A stretch of DNA of 7,285 nt from Candidatus Pelagibacter sp. TMED106 (GTDB lineage: Bacteria > Pseudomonadota > Alphaproteobacteria > Pelagibacterales > Pelagibacteraceae). Under the pieces are notes generated by a model, which had not been told where the DNA came from, ran no database searches, and saw only the letters and a program-made list of their open reading frames with translations. Both the position numbers and the translations under genes were made by a program. Shown one piece after another: positions 1 through 5,839 of the stretch. The DNA lies in the NCBI GenBank assembly GCA_002170275.2, contig NHFH02000004.1, positions 10,906-18,190 of the forward strand, written 5' to 3'. Each line of letters opens with the position of its first letter. Position 1 is the stretch's first letter.

Positions 1-357
1 GGAACTCTAGGGTCTGCATCACATAATTTTAGTCAGTTAGGAATTATTAAGATTGATAAAAATGAAATATCTGAGGAGAATATTTTGGAGTTAGCAATTG
101 AGTCTGGAGCTAATGAATGTATAACTAAAAATGATTTTCATGAAATACAATGCTCAATGAATGAAATTTATAATGTTAAAAAAAAATTGGAAGCTGTAAT
201 TGCAAATTTTATTTCAACCGAGATTGAATGGATGCCGCTAAACAATATAAATATTAAAAAAGAAAAGCAAGAAAGCACAATTGAATTTCTGGAAGCTCTT
301 GAAGATGATGATGATGTTCAAAGCGTTTATTCTAATGTAAGTTTTGGAGAAAATTGA
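1..357 (+). CDS. yebC: YebC/PmpR-family protein, C-terminal part (5' truncated)
   Basis: The reading frame is open from base 1 and gives 118 residues with no start, so the gene begins upstream of the window. The fragment opens with GTLGSASHNF, matching the GNLG(S/T)-type loop of YebC proteins. It continues through ILELAIESGANE and ends with the family's closing pattern, an ALEDDDDVQSVYSN segment. YebC proteins were described as DNA-binding transcriptional regulators (PmpR), and later work links some members to rescue of ribosomes stalled on difficult motifs; the sequence here cannot decide between these roles. A usual YebC has about 240-250 residues, so roughly half is present. The TTG at 85 is internal, because homologous sequence extends upstream of it. 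The stop overlaps the next gene's ATG (TGATG), suggesting co-transcription and translational coupling. YebC next to a RuvC gene is a classic proteobacterial arrangement. Confidence 0.93.
   Translation, partial: GTLGSASHNFSQLGIIKIDKNEISEENILELAIESGANECITKNDFHEIQCSMNEIYNVKKKLEAVIANFISTEIEWMPLNNINIKKEKQESTIEFLEALEDDDDVQSVYSNVSFGEN
346..350 (+). promoter_or_regulatory. Ribosome binding site deciding the ruvC-like start
   Basis: GGAGA lies inside the yebC 3' end, 6 nt before the ATG at 357 but only 3 nt before the in-frame TTG at 354. The spacing favours ATG 357, so the protein starts MLIIGIDPG rather than with an extra residue. Confidence 0.55.
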
Positions 358-851
358 TGTTAATAATTGGTATTGATCCTGGTATATCAGGTTCCATTTG
401 TTTTTTTGAGGATGGGAAAATAATTGATGTTATTCAAATGCCAAGCATGCCTGAGGGAAAAAAAAATAAAAGACAAGTTAATGGTGCTCAAATTTTTTAT
501 GAAATTTCTTCAAGAATTAAAGATATTGACAAAGAAAACATTAAAGTAATTATTGAACAAGTAGCTGCTATGCCAGGCCAGGGAGTGACTAGCATGTTTA
601 ATTTTGGACAATCTTTTGGAGTATTAAAAGGAATATGTTCAGCAATGCAATTATCAATGTATTTTGTAAGACCTGCTAAATGGAAAAAATATTTCAATCT
701 TATTAATTCTCAAAAAGATGCTAGTAGAACTAAAGCTATTGAAATATTTCCATATTTTTCATCACAATTATCGAAAAAAAAGGATTCTAACAAGGCTGAT
801 GCAATACTAATAGCTAGTTTTTATTATGAGACTTACAAACTAGAAGAGTGA
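357..851 (+). CDS. ruvC: RuvC-like Holliday-junction endonuclease, divergent phage-type family
   Basis: This 164-residue protein has the RNase H-like fold signature of RuvC resolvases, which cut four-way DNA junctions during recombination repair. The first strand is LIIGIDPG with Asp7 as the first metal ligand. Glu67 in VIIEQV is the second acidic residue. The C-terminal helix carries KKKDSNKADA, where Asp148 and probably Asp143 supply the remaining acids. The central motif MPGQGVTSMFNFGQSFG (residues 72-88) and the following RPAKWKKYF and KDASRTKAIEIFP segments belong to the RuvC-like branch common in phages and some alphaproteobacteria. They do not match the classical E. coli RuvC pattern, though length (about 160-170) and position after yebC do. 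It follows yebC with a 1-base overlap. No ruvA or ruvB follows. The symbol reflects fold and position; strict orthology with E. coli RuvC is uncertain. Cleavage specificity cannot be read from sequence. Confidence 0.85.
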   Translation: MLIIGIDPGISGSICFFEDGKIIDVIQMPSMPEGKKNKRQVNGAQIFYEISSRIKDIDKENIKVIIEQVAAMPGQGVTSMFNFGQSFGVLKGICSAMQLSMYFVRPAKWKKYFNLINSQKDASRTKAIEIFPYFSSQLSKKKDSNKADAILIASFYYETYKLEE

Positions 852-904
852 ATTAAACCTCACAAAGACAAATTGATGACACATTTTAGTGTGAAATCTT
901 TAAC

Positions 905-1579
905 ATGGAAGCAGATATAACTTCACAAGCAGTTGGATTAGCATCAAATACTGATTTTTCATTACTAAGTCTTTTTTTGAGAGCTGACATTGTAGTAAAA
1001 ACTGTAATTCTTATGCTAATTGCTTGCTCAATTTATTCTTGGGCAATAATAATTGAAAAATTCAGATTATTTAAAAAAATAAACTTAGAGACAGAAGTTT
1101 TTGAAGAAAAATTTTGGAAATCAAAGTCTGCTGAAACTTTTTATAATAATTTACCATCTAACCTTGAAAATCCTATGGCTTTATTATTTAGAGATTCAAT
1201 GCAAACTTTATTAAAAGCTAAATCTAAATCAAATTTGAATGAGAGATTGAGTCGAATGCTTGAAATTAACATCGAAAAACAGATGACAAAACTCGATAAA
1301 GGTTTTATTTTTTTGGCTACAGTGGGTTCCACTGCACCTTTCATTGGATTATTTGGAACTGTTTGGGGAATAATGAATTCATTTCAATCAATAGCAATTT
1401 CCCGTAATACAAGTTTGGCAATTGTTGCTCCAGGTATCGCTGAAGCTTTATTTGCGACTGCACTAGGTTTGTTAGCAGCTATCCCAGCTGTTGTTGCTTA
1501 TAATAAATTTAATAATGATTCTAATAAATATTCACAAAGATTAGAAAATTTTTCAAAAAGATTTTTATCAATAATTTAA
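905..1579 (+). CDS. tolQ: TolQ, proton-channel subunit of the Tol-Pal motor
   Basis: TolQ is an inner-membrane protein of the MotA/TolQ/ExbB family. With TolR it uses proton-motive force to drive TolA. The 224 residues fit the usual length (about 230). Three hydrophobic segments are visible near residues 28-50, 131-156 and 170-196, with the family's large cytoplasmic loop between the first two. The diagnostic stretches are VGSTAPFIGLFGTVWGI (140-156) and VAPGIAEALFATALGL (174-189). Thr152 and Thr185 align with E. coli Thr145 and Thr178, which line the proton path. The gene begins the tol block, 53 nt after the RuvC-like gene and 1 nt before tolR. No Shine-Dalgarno sequence precedes the ATG. 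The gene ybgC, often directly upstream of tolQ in proteobacteria, is not present here. Confidence 0.97.
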   Translation: MEADITSQAVGLASNTDFSLLSLFLRADIVVKTVILMLIACSIYSWAIIIEKFRLFKKINLETEVFEEKFWKSKSAETFYNNLPSNLENPMALLFRDSMQTLLKAKSKSNLNERLSRMLEINIEKQMTKLDKGFIFLATVGSTAPFIGLFGTVWGIMNSFQSIAISRNTSLAIVAPGIAEALFATALGLLAAIPAVVAYNKFNNDSNKYSQRLENFSKRFLSII

Positions 1580-1580
1580 A

Positions 1581-1997
1581 ATGGCTTTTAAATTAAATCG
1601 TTCATCAAAATCTCCTATGAGCGAAATAAATGTTACACCTTTCGTAGATGTGATGCTTGTTTTATTAATAATTTTTATGGTAACTGCACCATTATTAACT
1701 GTTGGTGTTCAAGTTGATTTACCTGAGAGTGCCGCTGACTCATTACCAGAAGAACAAGAGCCGTTAACACTATCAATTAATTCAAAGGGAGAAATTTTTA
1801 TTCAAGAGTCAAAAGTTGAGTATGATAAGATTATAGCTAAAATTTTAGCTGTATCTAAAAATAGAACTGATACTAGGATTTATGTTAGAGGAGACAAGTC
1901 AATAAATTATGGTAGAGTTTTAGAAATAATGGGAATGTTATCTGGTTCTGGATTTACAAAAGTTGCATTAATTTCTGAGCCTTATAAAGAAAGGTAA
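1581..1997 (+). CDS. tolR: TolR, single-pass motor subunit of Tol-Pal
   Basis: TolR (ExbD/TolR family) is a bitopic inner-membrane protein. Its transmembrane helix sits in the TolQ channel, and its periplasmic domain dimerises and can contact peptidoglycan. The 138 residues match the usual length (about 140). The signature SEINVTPFVDVMLVLLIIF is complete. Asp23 within the helix is at the same position as the proton-carrying Asp23 of E. coli TolR. The periplasmic part contains the expected YVRGDKSINYGRVLEIM segment (compare RaDkxvxYgxVmxvm of the family). The start lies 1 nt after the tolQ stop without a Shine-Dalgarno sequence, implying translational coupling to tolQ. Confidence 0.97.
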   Translation: MAFKLNRSSKSPMSEINVTPFVDVMLVLLIIFMVTAPLLTVGVQVDLPESAADSLPEEQEPLTLSINSKGEIFIQESKVEYDKIIAKILAVSKNRTDTRIYVRGDKSINYGRVLEIMGMLSGSGFTKVALISEPYKER

Positions 1998-2006
1998 TAT
2001 ACTTTA

Positions 2007-2816
2007 ATGTATCGAAATATTGCTATTTCCTTCGGTATACATATTTTATTAGTTATAATTACTGCTATGAGTTTACCTTTCTTATCTAAAAAACCGATTG
2101 ATCTTCCACCTATAGTTTCTGTTGAGCTTATTCAGATATCAGATGAAACAATTATTCCTTTTGCACCTAAGGCAAAAAAAATTATTGAAAAAGTTAAAGA
2201 AGAAGAAAAAAAATTGGTTTCTGAGCAAGCACCTCCAAAAATTGTAAAGAAAGAAAAACCTGACGCAGTACCATTACCAGATGAAAAAATAGAAAAAATC
2301 GAGGAAATTAAAGATGAAAAACAAAATCCTGAAAAAATAGATAATGAAGTAAAGCAAGTTTCAGAGTTTGAAAAAGATGAATTATTTGACCCAAATACAA
2401 TTGCAGCCTTAATTGATAAATCAAAAGTTGAAAGCGCAGAAACAAAAAAGAAACTAGACAAATTAACCCAAGATCAAGAGAGAAATGTTGAATTTTCTAG
2501 TTTATCTTTGAGTGAAGAAGATGCTCTTAAAGCTCAAATTTTTGGATGTTGGAGCATTCCACTCGGATTACCTTATAATGAGGATTTATTAGTAAGAATT
2601 AAGTTACAATTGAATCCAGATGGAACTATTATAAGTTCCGAAATTCTTGATCACGCAAGAATGAATAGGCCAGGTCAAGGATTTTACAAGGTTTTAGCTG
2701 AAAGTGCATTGAGGGCTATAAAACTTTGTCAACCTCTTAGAGTTCCAACCACTGGATATGAGAGATGGAAAGATTTACAATTAAACTTTGATGCTAGAGA
2801 AATGTTGGAAGGATAA
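2007..2816 (+). CDS. tolA: TolA, periplasm-spanning energy transducer
   Basis: TolA is anchored in the inner membrane, is energised by TolQR and reaches across the periplasm to TolB and Pal. This 269-residue protein has three parts. The N-terminal helix (about residues 5-26) carries the SxxxH motif of TonB/TolA proteins (Ser8, His12), through which they couple to the motor. A Lys/Glu/Pro-rich extended or helical rod covers about 50-165. The C-terminal TolA domain (about 166-269) has two cysteines (Cys181, Cys241) placed to form the family's disulfide, and ends in CQPLRVPTTGYERWKDLQLNF, the alphaproteobacterial form with Trp-Lys-Asp near the end. The rod is much shorter than in E. coli TolA (421 residues), common in this class and perhaps reflecting a thin periplasm. 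The gene starts 9 nt after tolR. Confidence 0.95.
   Translation: MYRNIAISFGIHILLVIITAMSLPFLSKKPIDLPPIVSVELIQISDETIIPFAPKAKKIIEKVKEEEKKLVSEQAPPKIVKKEKPDAVPLPDEKIEKIEEIKDEKQNPEKIDNEVKQVSEFEKDELFDPNTIAALIDKSKVESAETKKKLDKLTQDQERNVEFSSLSLSEEDALKAQIFGCWSIPLGLPYNEDLLVRIKLQLNPDGTIISSEILDHARMNRPGQGFYKVLAESALRAIKLCQPLRVPTTGYERWKDLQLNFDAREMLEG
2807..2813 (+). promoter_or_regulatory. Ribosome binding site deciding the tolB start
   Basis: GGAAGGA lies at the very end of tolA, 4 nt before the ATG at 2818. The tolB frame is open further upstream, with a possible TTG at 2788. That start would add ten residues (MMLEKCWKDK) that break the signal peptide layout and overlap tolA by 29 nt, so ATG 2818 is the better start. 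Confidence 0.7.
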
Positions 2817-2817
2817 A

Positions 2818-4158
2818 ATGTTTAACAGATATTTATTGATATTTTTAATACTTATACCATTTAAATCTTTTGCATTAATAGAGGTAGATATTACCAGGGG
2901 AAATTTGAGCCCTCTTCCAATTGCAGTATCTCCTTTGTCTATTGATAAAGAGTCTAAAGATAGTTTTAAAAAAATTTTAAAAAAAAATGATATTGGTTCT
3001 GAAATATCAATAGTTGTAGAAAATAATTTGAAACAATCTGGTTTGTTTAATCCTCTTAATAAAGATGCCTTTCTTCAAAAAGCTGATATTGCAAACTTAA
3101 AACCTAGGTTTGAAGATTGGAGCTTAATTAAAGCACAAGCATTGATTACTGGAAAAGTTTCTTTCAAAGATGAAAAATTGAGAGTGGAGTTTAGATTATG
3201 GGATGTACTAGCTGGTAAAGAAATGATGGCTTTAGCGTTTACAACGGTACCTAGTAATTGGAGAAGAGTAGGTCACATAATAACTGATAAAGTTTATGAA
3301 CGTTTGACAGGCGAAAGGGGTTATTTTGACACTAGAATAATTTATGTTGCTGAAGAAGGTCCAAAAACTAAAAGAGTAAAAAAATTAGCAATTATGGATC
3401 AAGACGGTTTTAATAATAAGTTTTTAACATTAGGAAATGAACTTGTTTTAACACCAAGATTTAGTCCTACAAACCAAATGGTTACTTACCTTTCTTATTT
3501 TAGAAATTTACCAAGGGTTTATTTACTCGATATAGAAACAGGAATGCAAGAAGTAGTAGGAGATTTTCCAGGTATGACTTTTGCTCCAAGATTTTCTCCT
3601 GATGGTAAAAAAATTATTATGAGTTTTGCCAAAGATGGAAATTCTGATATTTATACTATGGATCTTGAAAATAGAATTGTAGAAAGAATTACAAATCATC
3701 CATCAATTGATACATCGCCCTCTTTTTCTCCTGATGGAAAGTATATTTGTTTTAATTCTGATAGAAGTGGATTTCAGCAAATTTATGTAATGAAAAGTAA
3801 TGGTAAAAATGTAAAAAGAATTTCATTTGGAAAAGGTTTATATGGAACACCGGTCTGGTCTCCAAGAGGAGATCTAATTGCTTTTACTAAATTGCATAAG
3901 GGTAAGTTTTATATTGGTGTAATGAGAGTTGATGGAACAGGAGAGAGACTTTTAACAGAAAATTTTTATCAAGAGGCTCCATCCTGGTCACCAAATGGAC
4001 GAGTATTAATATTTTATAGGGAAACAAAAACAAACTCTAAAGGAGAGGGTTTTTCAGCAAAATTATGGTCTATCGATTTGACAGGCTATAATGAAAAACT
4101 AGTAGAAACCGAAACTGATGCCTCTGACCCATCATGGTCATCATTATTAAGCAATTAA
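2818..4158 (+). CDS. tolB: TolB, periplasmic beta-propeller of Tol-Pal
   Basis: TolB is a soluble periplasmic protein that binds Pal through its propeller and TolA through its N-terminus. With the start at 2818 it has 446 residues (E. coli: 430). MFNRYLLIFLILIPFKSFA is a typical signal peptide, with probable cleavage after Ala19. The mature protein then starts LIEVDITRG, the conserved TolB N-terminus. The N-terminal domain covers about 20-165. The propeller follows from about 170, with blade motifs RFSPTN (214), RFSPDG (258), SFSPDG (302), VWSPRG (346) and SWSPNG (389), and a final DPSWS at 437. The SDRSGFQQIYVM stretch (314-325) is typical of the family. It starts 1 nt after the tolA stop, and the stop codon lies inside the first TTAA of the repeats upstream of pal. 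The main uncertainty, the start, is well supported by the ribosome binding site. Confidence 0.97.
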   Translation: MFNRYLLIFLILIPFKSFALIEVDITRGNLSPLPIAVSPLSIDKESKDSFKKILKKNDIGSEISIVVENNLKQSGLFNPLNKDAFLQKADIANLKPRFEDWSLIKAQALITGKVSFKDEKLRVEFRLWDVLAGKEMMALAFTTVPSNWRRVGHIITDKVYERLTGERGYFDTRIIYVAEEGPKTKRVKKLAIMDQDGFNNKFLTLGNELVLTPRFSPTNQMVTYLSYFRNLPRVYLLDIETGMQEVVGDFPGMTFAPRFSPDGKKIIMSFAKDGNSDIYTMDLENRIVERITNHPSIDTSPSFSPDGKYICFNSDRSGFQQIYVMKSNGKNVKRISFGKGLYGTPVWSPRGDLIAFTKLHKGKFYIGVMRVDGTGERLLTENFYQEAPSWSPNGRVLIFYRETKTNSKGEGFSAKLWSIDLTGYNEKLVETETDASDPSWSSLLSN

Positions 4159-4181
4159 CCTTAAATTAACCTCTAATTAAC
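4155..4181 (+). promoter_or_regulatory. Tandem CtrA-like binding boxes upstream of pal
   Basis: Three TTAAC units begin at 4155, 4166 and 4177, exactly 11 bp apart, each within AATTAAC(C/T). Neighbouring units form two overlapping copies of TTAA-N7-TTAAC, the established consensus of the alphaproteobacterial cell-cycle regulator CtrA. The first unit includes the tolB stop codon. A further TTAAC at 4190 is out of phase. The array directly abuts a possible -35 element at 4182. Binding is inferred from sequence only, and TTAA is common in such AT-rich DNA. Confidence 0.45.
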
Positions 4182-4210
4182 TTGATTTTTTAACTTGAAA
4201 CATCTATTTA
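4182..4210 (+). promoter_or_regulatory. pal: Weak promoter candidate for pal
   Basis: TTGATT (4182-4187) and TATTTA (4205-4210) are separated by 17 nt. The -35 half is good and the -10 half is poor. An alternative -10, TATAAG at 4242-4247, is closer to consensus but has no good -35 partner. A 116-nt spacer in an otherwise tightly packed cluster, together with the repeat array next to it, makes an independent pal promoter likely even though its exact position is not settled. Confidence 0.35.
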
Positions 4211-4249
4211 GTTGTGAAAAAGTTAAGAAAATTGAAAAAACTATAAGTA

Positions 4250-4272
4250 TTAAGGAGCAATTTAAGGAGCAA
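4250..4272 (+). repeat. Duplicated Shine-Dalgarno block before pal
   Basis: The 11-mer TTAAGGAGCAA occurs twice, at 4250-4260 and 4262-4272, one base apart. The second AGGAG ends 5 nt before the pal ATG, ideal for ribosome binding. The first lies 12 nt further out. This is the strongest Shine-Dalgarno sequence in the window, fitting high expression of an abundant lipoprotein. The upstream copy may be a recent duplication or a standby site. Confidence 0.8.
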
Positions 4273-4274
4273 AA

Positions 4275-4751
4275 ATGGACCTAAGAAAAATTTTAAAAAA
4301 CGGATTTTTAATTTTAGTTGCAAGTTTAGTATTATCAGCTTGTGCTACTAAAAAAGTTACAACTCAGATGCAAGGAGATGTTTATACTGGAACTGATACA
4401 GTTGAATATTTAGCTTCTGGAGTTCCAGATAGAGTTTTCTTTGCAACGAATGAAACAGTTTTAACAACAGCTTCAAGAGAAACTTTAAGAAAGCAAGCAG
4501 CTTGGCTTAGAAAAAATGCTGACGTAAATGTTGTATTAGAGGGACATGCTGACGAAAGAGGTACTAGAGAATATAACTTGGCATTAGGTGAGAGAAGAGC
4601 TAATTCTGCTAAAGATTATTTAATGACTTATGGAATTTCATCTAGCAGGATTTCTGTATTAAGTTATGGAAAAGAAAGACCAGTTGATTCTGGATCTAGC
4701 CCGTTAGCTTGGTCTAAAAATAGAAGATCGGTTACAGTTAAAGCTAATTAA
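4275..4751 (+). CDS. pal: Pal, peptidoglycan-associated outer-membrane lipoprotein
   Basis: Pal is a lipoprotein of the outer membrane's inner leaflet that binds peptidoglycan, and its attachment is controlled by TolB. The 158 residues begin with a lipoprotein signal peptide. The lipobox LSAC places the lipidated residue at Cys23. A short flexible tether follows to about 50. An OmpA-like domain then runs from RVFFATNETVL (53-63) to the C-terminus. The core GHADERGTREYNLALGERRA (90-109) is nearly identical to E. coli Pal. Asp93 and Arg108 align with the OmpA Asp/Arg pair that holds diaminopimelate of the wall. The end, WSKNRRSV, is also typical. It is separated from tolB by a likely regulatory spacer and followed by a strong terminator, so it may also be transcribed on its own. 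Confidence 0.98.
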   Translation: MDLRKILKNGFLILVASLVLSACATKKVTTQMQGDVYTGTDTVEYLASGVPDRVFFATNETVLTTASRETLRKQAAWLRKNADVNVVLEGHADERGTREYNLALGERRANSAKDYLMTYGISSSRISVLSYGKERPVDSGSSPLAWSKNRRSVTVKAN

Positions 4752-4759
4752 TAAAATTT

Positions 4760-4803
4760 AAAAAGACCCAAGCATACTATCTATTGTCTTGGGTCTTTTT
4801 TTT
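4760..4803 (+). terminator. Intrinsic terminator after pal
   Basis: AAAAAGACCCAAG (4760-4772) pairs perfectly with CTTGGGTCTTTTT (4788-4800) around a 15-nt loop, and the T run continues to 4803. It is the only strong rho-independent terminator in the window and begins 8 nt after the pal stop. It should end most tol-pal transcripts. The A-rich left arm means it could also act on the other strand, but no minus-strand gene needs it. Confidence 0.93.
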
Positions 4804-4817
4804 GCCATCATTATAAT
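4789..4817 (+). promoter_or_regulatory. Probable cpoB promoter overlapping the pal terminator
   Basis: A perfect TATAAT (4812-4817) sits 17 nt after TTGGGT (4789-4794), which lies within the terminator's right arm. The TTG half of the -35 matches consensus. Transcription would start near 4824, about 8 nt before the cpoB ATG at 4832, giving an almost leaderless message. This agrees with the absence of a Shine-Dalgarno sequence there. The perfect -10 carries most of the weight; in such AT-rich DNA it can arise by chance. Confidence 0.55.
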
Positions 4818-4831
4818 TATTACTTAGCTAT

Positions 4832-5839
4832 ATGTTTAGTTTTAAAAAAATACTAAAAATTAAAATTGCGTTAATATTTACCTTATTTTGTACTTCTAGC
4901 TTTGCAGATAGTCATAATTTTAAAGAAATTTTAGAACTAATTCAGAAAGATTTAAAGACGCTTGAAAAAGCAGTTTATTCTGAGGGTATTCTGGTTAATA
5001 ATAGTTCTGAGAACTTTAGTAACACCAATACTCTCAATCAAAATTCAGAAGAAGTACTTACAAGACATCTATTAAAATTATCAGAAATTGAAAACCAATT
5101 TGAAACATTAACAAATAAATTTGAAGAAATAAATTTTAAATTAGACAAACTTTCTAATAGACTTTCAAAGGTTCAAGCAGACAATCAAGTAAGGTTTAAA
5201 GATATAGAGGAAGTTTTGTCCTCAGAAGATGGCGAAAAAAGATTGACCCTTAAAACTTTGAATAAATCTGAAGAAGAGCTAAAAGAAAATTTACCTGGAT
5301 CTTCTCAACCTCAGGACTTAGGTTCAATTTCTTATAAGAGTACAGAAACTAATGAAACATCTCAACAAACACAATCTATAGAAACAACTAGTTCAATAGT
5401 TACAGAAAATTTCCAAGCTGAGGAAAAAATACTCCCTGATGTTTCTCCAACAAAACAGTATGAGTTTGCCACAAGTTTTTTAAAAGTAGGTGATTATACG
5501 ACTGCTGAAAGAGCTTTTAGAGAATTTGTTATTTCTAATTCTGATCATGATTTAGCTGGTAATGCTCAATATTGGTATGCAGAAACTTTTAGAATAAGAC
5601 AACTTTATACAGATGCAGCATCAGCATATTTAGAAGGATATCAAAAATATCCAAAAGGTGAGAAGGCGCCTATAAATTTATTAAAACTTGGTGTATCAAT
5701 GGTTCAGATAGGAGAAAAAAATCAAGGCTGTAAAATGATTGATGCTGTAGAAAAACAGTATCCAAAAGCAAATCAATCAGTTCTTCAAAAAGCAAAGTAT
5801 GAATCAAAAAAGTTTGAGTGTCAAAAACAGAGTTCATAG
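4832..5839 (+). CDS. cpoB: CpoB (YbgF), periplasmic coiled-coil/TPR coordinator of Tol-Pal
   Basis: CpoB is a periplasmic protein that binds TolA and, in E. coli, links Tol-driven outer-membrane constriction to septal wall synthesis by PBP1B. The 335 residues begin with a signal peptide (basic MFSFKKILKIK, hydrophobic core, cleavage probably after Ala25). A heptad-rich coiled coil, the usual trimerisation segment, covers about 74-128. A Ser/Thr/Glu/Gln-rich linker runs from about 130 to 204. The C-terminal TPR domain (about 206-330) has the family sequences YEFATSFLKVGDYTTAERAF, then NAQYWYAETF and LKLGVSMVQIG. E. coli CpoB is about 263 residues, so the linker makes this one longer. Two cysteines near the C-terminus (296, 325) might pair. 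The 3' end overlaps tilS by 41 nt. Expression probably depends on the promoter next to the pal terminator plus read-through. Confidence 0.94.
   Translation: MFSFKKILKIKIALIFTLFCTSSFADSHNFKEILELIQKDLKTLEKAVYSEGILVNNSSENFSNTNTLNQNSEEVLTRHLLKLSEIENQFETLTNKFEEINFKLDKLSNRLSKVQADNQVRFKDIEEVLSSEDGEKRLTLKTLNKSEEELKENLPGSSQPQDLGSISYKSTETNETSQQTQSIETTSSIVTENFQAEEKILPDVSPTKQYEFATSFLKVGDYTTAERAFREFVISNSDHDLAGNAQYWYAETFRIRQLYTDAASAYLEGYQKYPKGEKAPINLLKLGVSMVQIGEKNQGCKMIDAVEKQYPKANQSVLQKAKYESKKFECQKQSS

Noticed and set aside
497..697. Minus-strand open frame of 66 codons within the RuvC-like gene
   Set aside because: It lies wholly opposite a well-supported gene, shows no recognisable motif and is explained as a chance reading of AT-rich coding sequence.
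873..901. Possible promoter TTGATG-N17-ATCTTT and a small CACA/TGTG inverted repeat before tolQ
   Set aside because: The -10 would end only 3 nt before the tolQ ATG and matches poorly. The inverted repeat has just four solid pairs, so neither is convincing. tolQ is most simply served by transcription from upstream.
1141..1344. Minus-strand open frame of 67 codons within tolQ
   Set aside because: It is antisense to a conserved coding region, with no family resemblance or start signal.
2132..2461. Minus-strand open frame of 109 codons rich in Ser and Phe within tolA
   Set aside because: It is the complement of the Lys/Glu-rich TolA rod: AAA/GAA codons read as TTT/TTC on the other strand give a Phe/Ser-rich artefact.
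2788..2817. Upstream TTG start for tolB adding ten residues
   Set aside because: It would overlap tolA and spoil the signal peptide. The ATG at 2818 has a good ribosome binding site and leaves a standard signal sequence.
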